Shown here one piece after another: positions 33,624 through 34,994 of a stretch of DNA of 34,994 nt. The translations under genes were made by a program, and so were the position numbers. Below the pieces are notes generated by a model. That model did not search any database. It was not told where the DNA came from and saw only the letters and a program-made list of their open reading frames with translations. The stretch is from Treponema sp. Lineage in GTDB: Bacteria > Spirochaetota > Spirochaetia > Treponematales > Treponemataceae. Location of the stretch: positions 1 to 34,994 of the forward strand of contig JAGBXW010000006.1 of the NCBI GenBank assembly GCA_017629095.1. The letters run 5' to 3'. Within the stretch, counting starts at the first letter, position 1. Each line of letters begins with the position of its first letter.

Positions 33624-34222
33624 TTGTTACCATATTGCTTCTTGTACTTTTCATAATTGTTGTCAGTTTGATTACAATTTTTATTTTCTCTATTTTGATT
33701 CCATCCATTAGTCAGGATAAGGATAGGGTACAGAAATTTATTTTCGCTGCAGATGAGTTGAAGATTTCTAGCCATCCAAAAAAATCCCTAGAAGATGGCG
33801 GTATGAGGGCCTTGGTGTTGTGTAGCCATGACAAGGAATTTGACCAGCGTCGCATTGAGTACCAAGGGCCAAAAGATTGTGTTTTGTTTACAAAATTGTA
33901 TGAAACAGAATATGATTGTTTCCAGCAATGTCTTGGCTTTGGAACCTGTGTGACCCATTGTCCCCAACGTGCCATTCAGATTGTAAACAATACTGCGGTG
34001 GTTTTAGCTGGTTGCATTGGTTGTGGGCGTTGTGTTGCATCCTGTCCCAAACACATCATCAAGCTTTTCCCAAAAAATGAAGTGCATACCCACATTCCTT
34101 GTGGAAATATTGAAGGTGAAACAACCTGTACTGCCTGCCAACGGGAGAAAAAAACTGAAATTCCTCCTCGACGCGTTCTCAAATTGTGGAAGCTCTGTTA
34201 TAATATTTTTTATAGGAAATAA
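33620..34222 (+). CDS. rnfB: Short RnfB-like ferredoxin subunit
   Basis: A 200 aa protein with an N-terminal membrane helix (about 2-25) and a cytoplasmic ferredoxin part. Two 4Fe-4S motifs are visible: C-x3-C-x5-C-x3-CP (CFQQCLGFGTCVTHCP) and GCIGCGRCVASCPK. The YQGPKDC and QCLGFGTCV segments match the RnfB family. The N-terminal CGxCGxxxC 4Fe-4S domain, normally between the helix and the ferredoxin region, is absent; so are further ferredoxin repeats seen in some RnfB. The start is ATG 33620 (ATGA overlap with rnfA, GGAGGA upstream) rather than ATG 33596. Confidence 0.82.
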   Translation: MIVTILLLVLFIIVVSLITIFIFSILIPSISQDKDRVQKFIFAADELKISSHPKKSLEDGGMRALVLCSHDKEFDQRRIEYQGPKDCVLFTKLYETEYDCFQQCLGFGTCVTHCPQRAIQIVNNTAVVLAGCIGCGRCVASCPKHIIKLFPKNEVHTHIPCGNIEGETTCTACQREKKTEIPPRRVLKLWKLCYNIFYRK

Positions 34223-34242
34223 TAGGAAATAACAGGAAAGGG
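34213..34242 (+). repeat. Three tandem AGGAAA units before the GH57-like gene
   Basis: Three 10-bp copies of (T/C)AGGAAATAA at 34213-34222, 34223-34232 and 34233-34242 (last copy diverged at its end). The first forms the last codons and stop of rnfB. Each contains a Shine-Dalgarno-like AGGA; the last sits before ATG 34245. Confidence 0.7.
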
Positions 34243-34244
34243 TA

Positions 34245-34994
34245 ATGGGGACAATACATCTTTGTCTTGAAGTAAACTGTAATTACACGGAACTCTATTC
34301 TCGAATGAACCCAGACCTTGCATATCAGCAGGCCTTGGGATCACTCTTTGATTCCCAGTATCATGAGTACTATAAGCTTTTGCAGTTTTTGTATGCCCAT
34401 CCTTCTTGTCATCTTTCTGTTTCCATTTCTGGTCGTCATCTTGACTGGTTTGCCCGTAACCATCGGGAATTTCTGTTGGTGCTTTCAGAATTGATTGGAA
34501 GAAAGCAGGTGGAGATTCTCGGTGGAGCATATTACAACCCTCTTTTACCCACCATCTTGCCTGTGGACCGTGTGGGGCAGATTGAATTGTATACAACGGC
34601 CCTTCGCCGTCATACTGGAAAGCGGCCACGGGGAATGGTTGTTCCCAACAATGCCTGGGATCCTAGCCTTGTCTCTTGTCTCAAGAACTGTGCCATGGAC
34701 TTTGTTATGATGGATAGCCGTCTCATTCCCCAGGGGACAAATACTTTTTTGCCTTATATTGTTCAGGAACAGGGAAAAATCATCTATGTTTTGGGACAAA
34801 ATCAGCAGCACAGTCCCTTTGAGGTTAGTTGTACCGATGGTGGACTTGAAAAGGATCATCTTGTTTCACCAAAGGAATATCTTAGCTACCTGGAAAAACA
34901 AGTTTTTGACTCCTGTCCCGAAGCGGAACATCCCCTTGTTTGCATGAGCTTGAGCTTAAAGCAGATGAATCACTTGCTGGAGTCTCAATGGCTA
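34245..34994 (+). CDS. GH57-like protein, probable pseudoenzyme (cut by window edge)
   Basis: An open frame of 250 codons with no stop before the right edge. The N-terminal region resembles glycoside hydrolase family 57 (amylases and 4-alpha-glucanotransferases): GRKQVEILGGAYYNPLLP (about 85-102), IGQIE-like VGQIELY, and RPRGMVVPNNAWDPSL (128-142). In active members the last motif contains E-R (the nucleophile Glu) in W-L-x-E-R-x-W-x-P; here it is N-N (135-136). The N-terminal H-Q-P motif is also not seen. AGGAAAGG precedes ATG 34245. It is 22 bp after rnfB and probably in the same operon. Likely non-catalytic or altered; the C-terminal half is not visible. Confidence 0.7.
   Translation, partial: MGTIHLCLEVNCNYTELYSRMNPDLAYQQALGSLFDSQYHEYYKLLQFLYAHPSCHLSVSISGRHLDWFARNHREFLLVLSELIGRKQVEILGGAYYNPLLPTILPVDRVGQIELYTTALRRHTGKRPRGMVVPNNAWDPSLVSCLKNCAMDFVMMDSRLIPQGTNTFLPYIVQEQGKIIYVLGQNQQHSPFEVSCTDGGLEKDHLVSPKEYLSYLEKQVFDSCPEAEHPLVCMSLSLKQMNHLLESQWL

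Overview
The window reads as a chromosomal segment of a spirochete, most likely a Treponema or close relative. The grounds are: spirochetal-type lipoprotein signal peptides; a BMP-family nucleoside ABC system of the TmpC/PnrA type; an Rnf-like cluster; a bacterial poly(A) polymerase with the PAP signature; LptF/LptG without any other LPS gene nearby; and lineage-type unknown genes between housekeeping genes. This assignment is recognition from protein sequence, not a database result. No rRNA, tRNA, insertion sequence, prophage or CRISPR array was seen.

Layout. (1) 1-382: a very A+T-rich non-coding stretch (about 88% A+T over 1-240) with helically phased AGTATA repeats, then the folC terminator. 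(2) 383-4557, minus strand: secA then folC, with a strong intrinsic terminator between them. (3) 4667-13195, plus strand: a beta-propeller-like lipoprotein, two unknown membrane proteins, a Nudix hydrolase, an SH3-like lipoprotein, a short tandem repeat array, dut, lptF, lptG, tgt and a periplasmic HEAT-repeat protein. (4) 13238-18150: a tight operon of cheW, a DegT-fold protein lacking the PLP lysine, nadK, recN and an unknown helical protein. (5) 18261-23040: the nucleoside transporter (binding protein, terminator, double ATPase, two permeases). (6) 23109-24221: an orphan sugar-type ABC ATPase whose strong promoter carries a near-perfect operator palindrome. (7) 24379-25671: poly(A) polymerase. 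(8) 25685-27629, minus: an RluA-family pseudouridine synthase and a P-loop/Asp23 fusion protein. (9) 27703 to the right edge, plus: a divergent PAP2 (YuiD-like) protein, an unknown polytopic protein, six genes in canonical rnfCDGEAB order, and a GH57-like gene cut by the window edge.

The most interesting content is the Rnf-like cluster. Gene order and the ferredoxin-type 4Fe-4S motifs of RnfC and RnfB are kept. As I read them, the glycine-rich flavin/NADH motifs of RnfC, the flavinylation motif of RnfG, the membrane [2Fe-2S] cysteines of RnfE (and probably RnfA) and the N-terminal 4Fe-4S domain of RnfB are missing. Two other genes look like pseudoenzymes: the DegT-like and GH57-like proteins. 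A second theme is translation: several transcription-unit heads (the 4667 lipoprotein, secA, papS, the pseudouridine synthase, the YuiD-like gene) lack a Shine-Dalgarno sequence and have a -10 box 6-9 nt before the start codon, as expected for leaderless mRNAs. cheW, pnrA and the orphan ATPase have normal leaders with strong Shine-Dalgarno sites.
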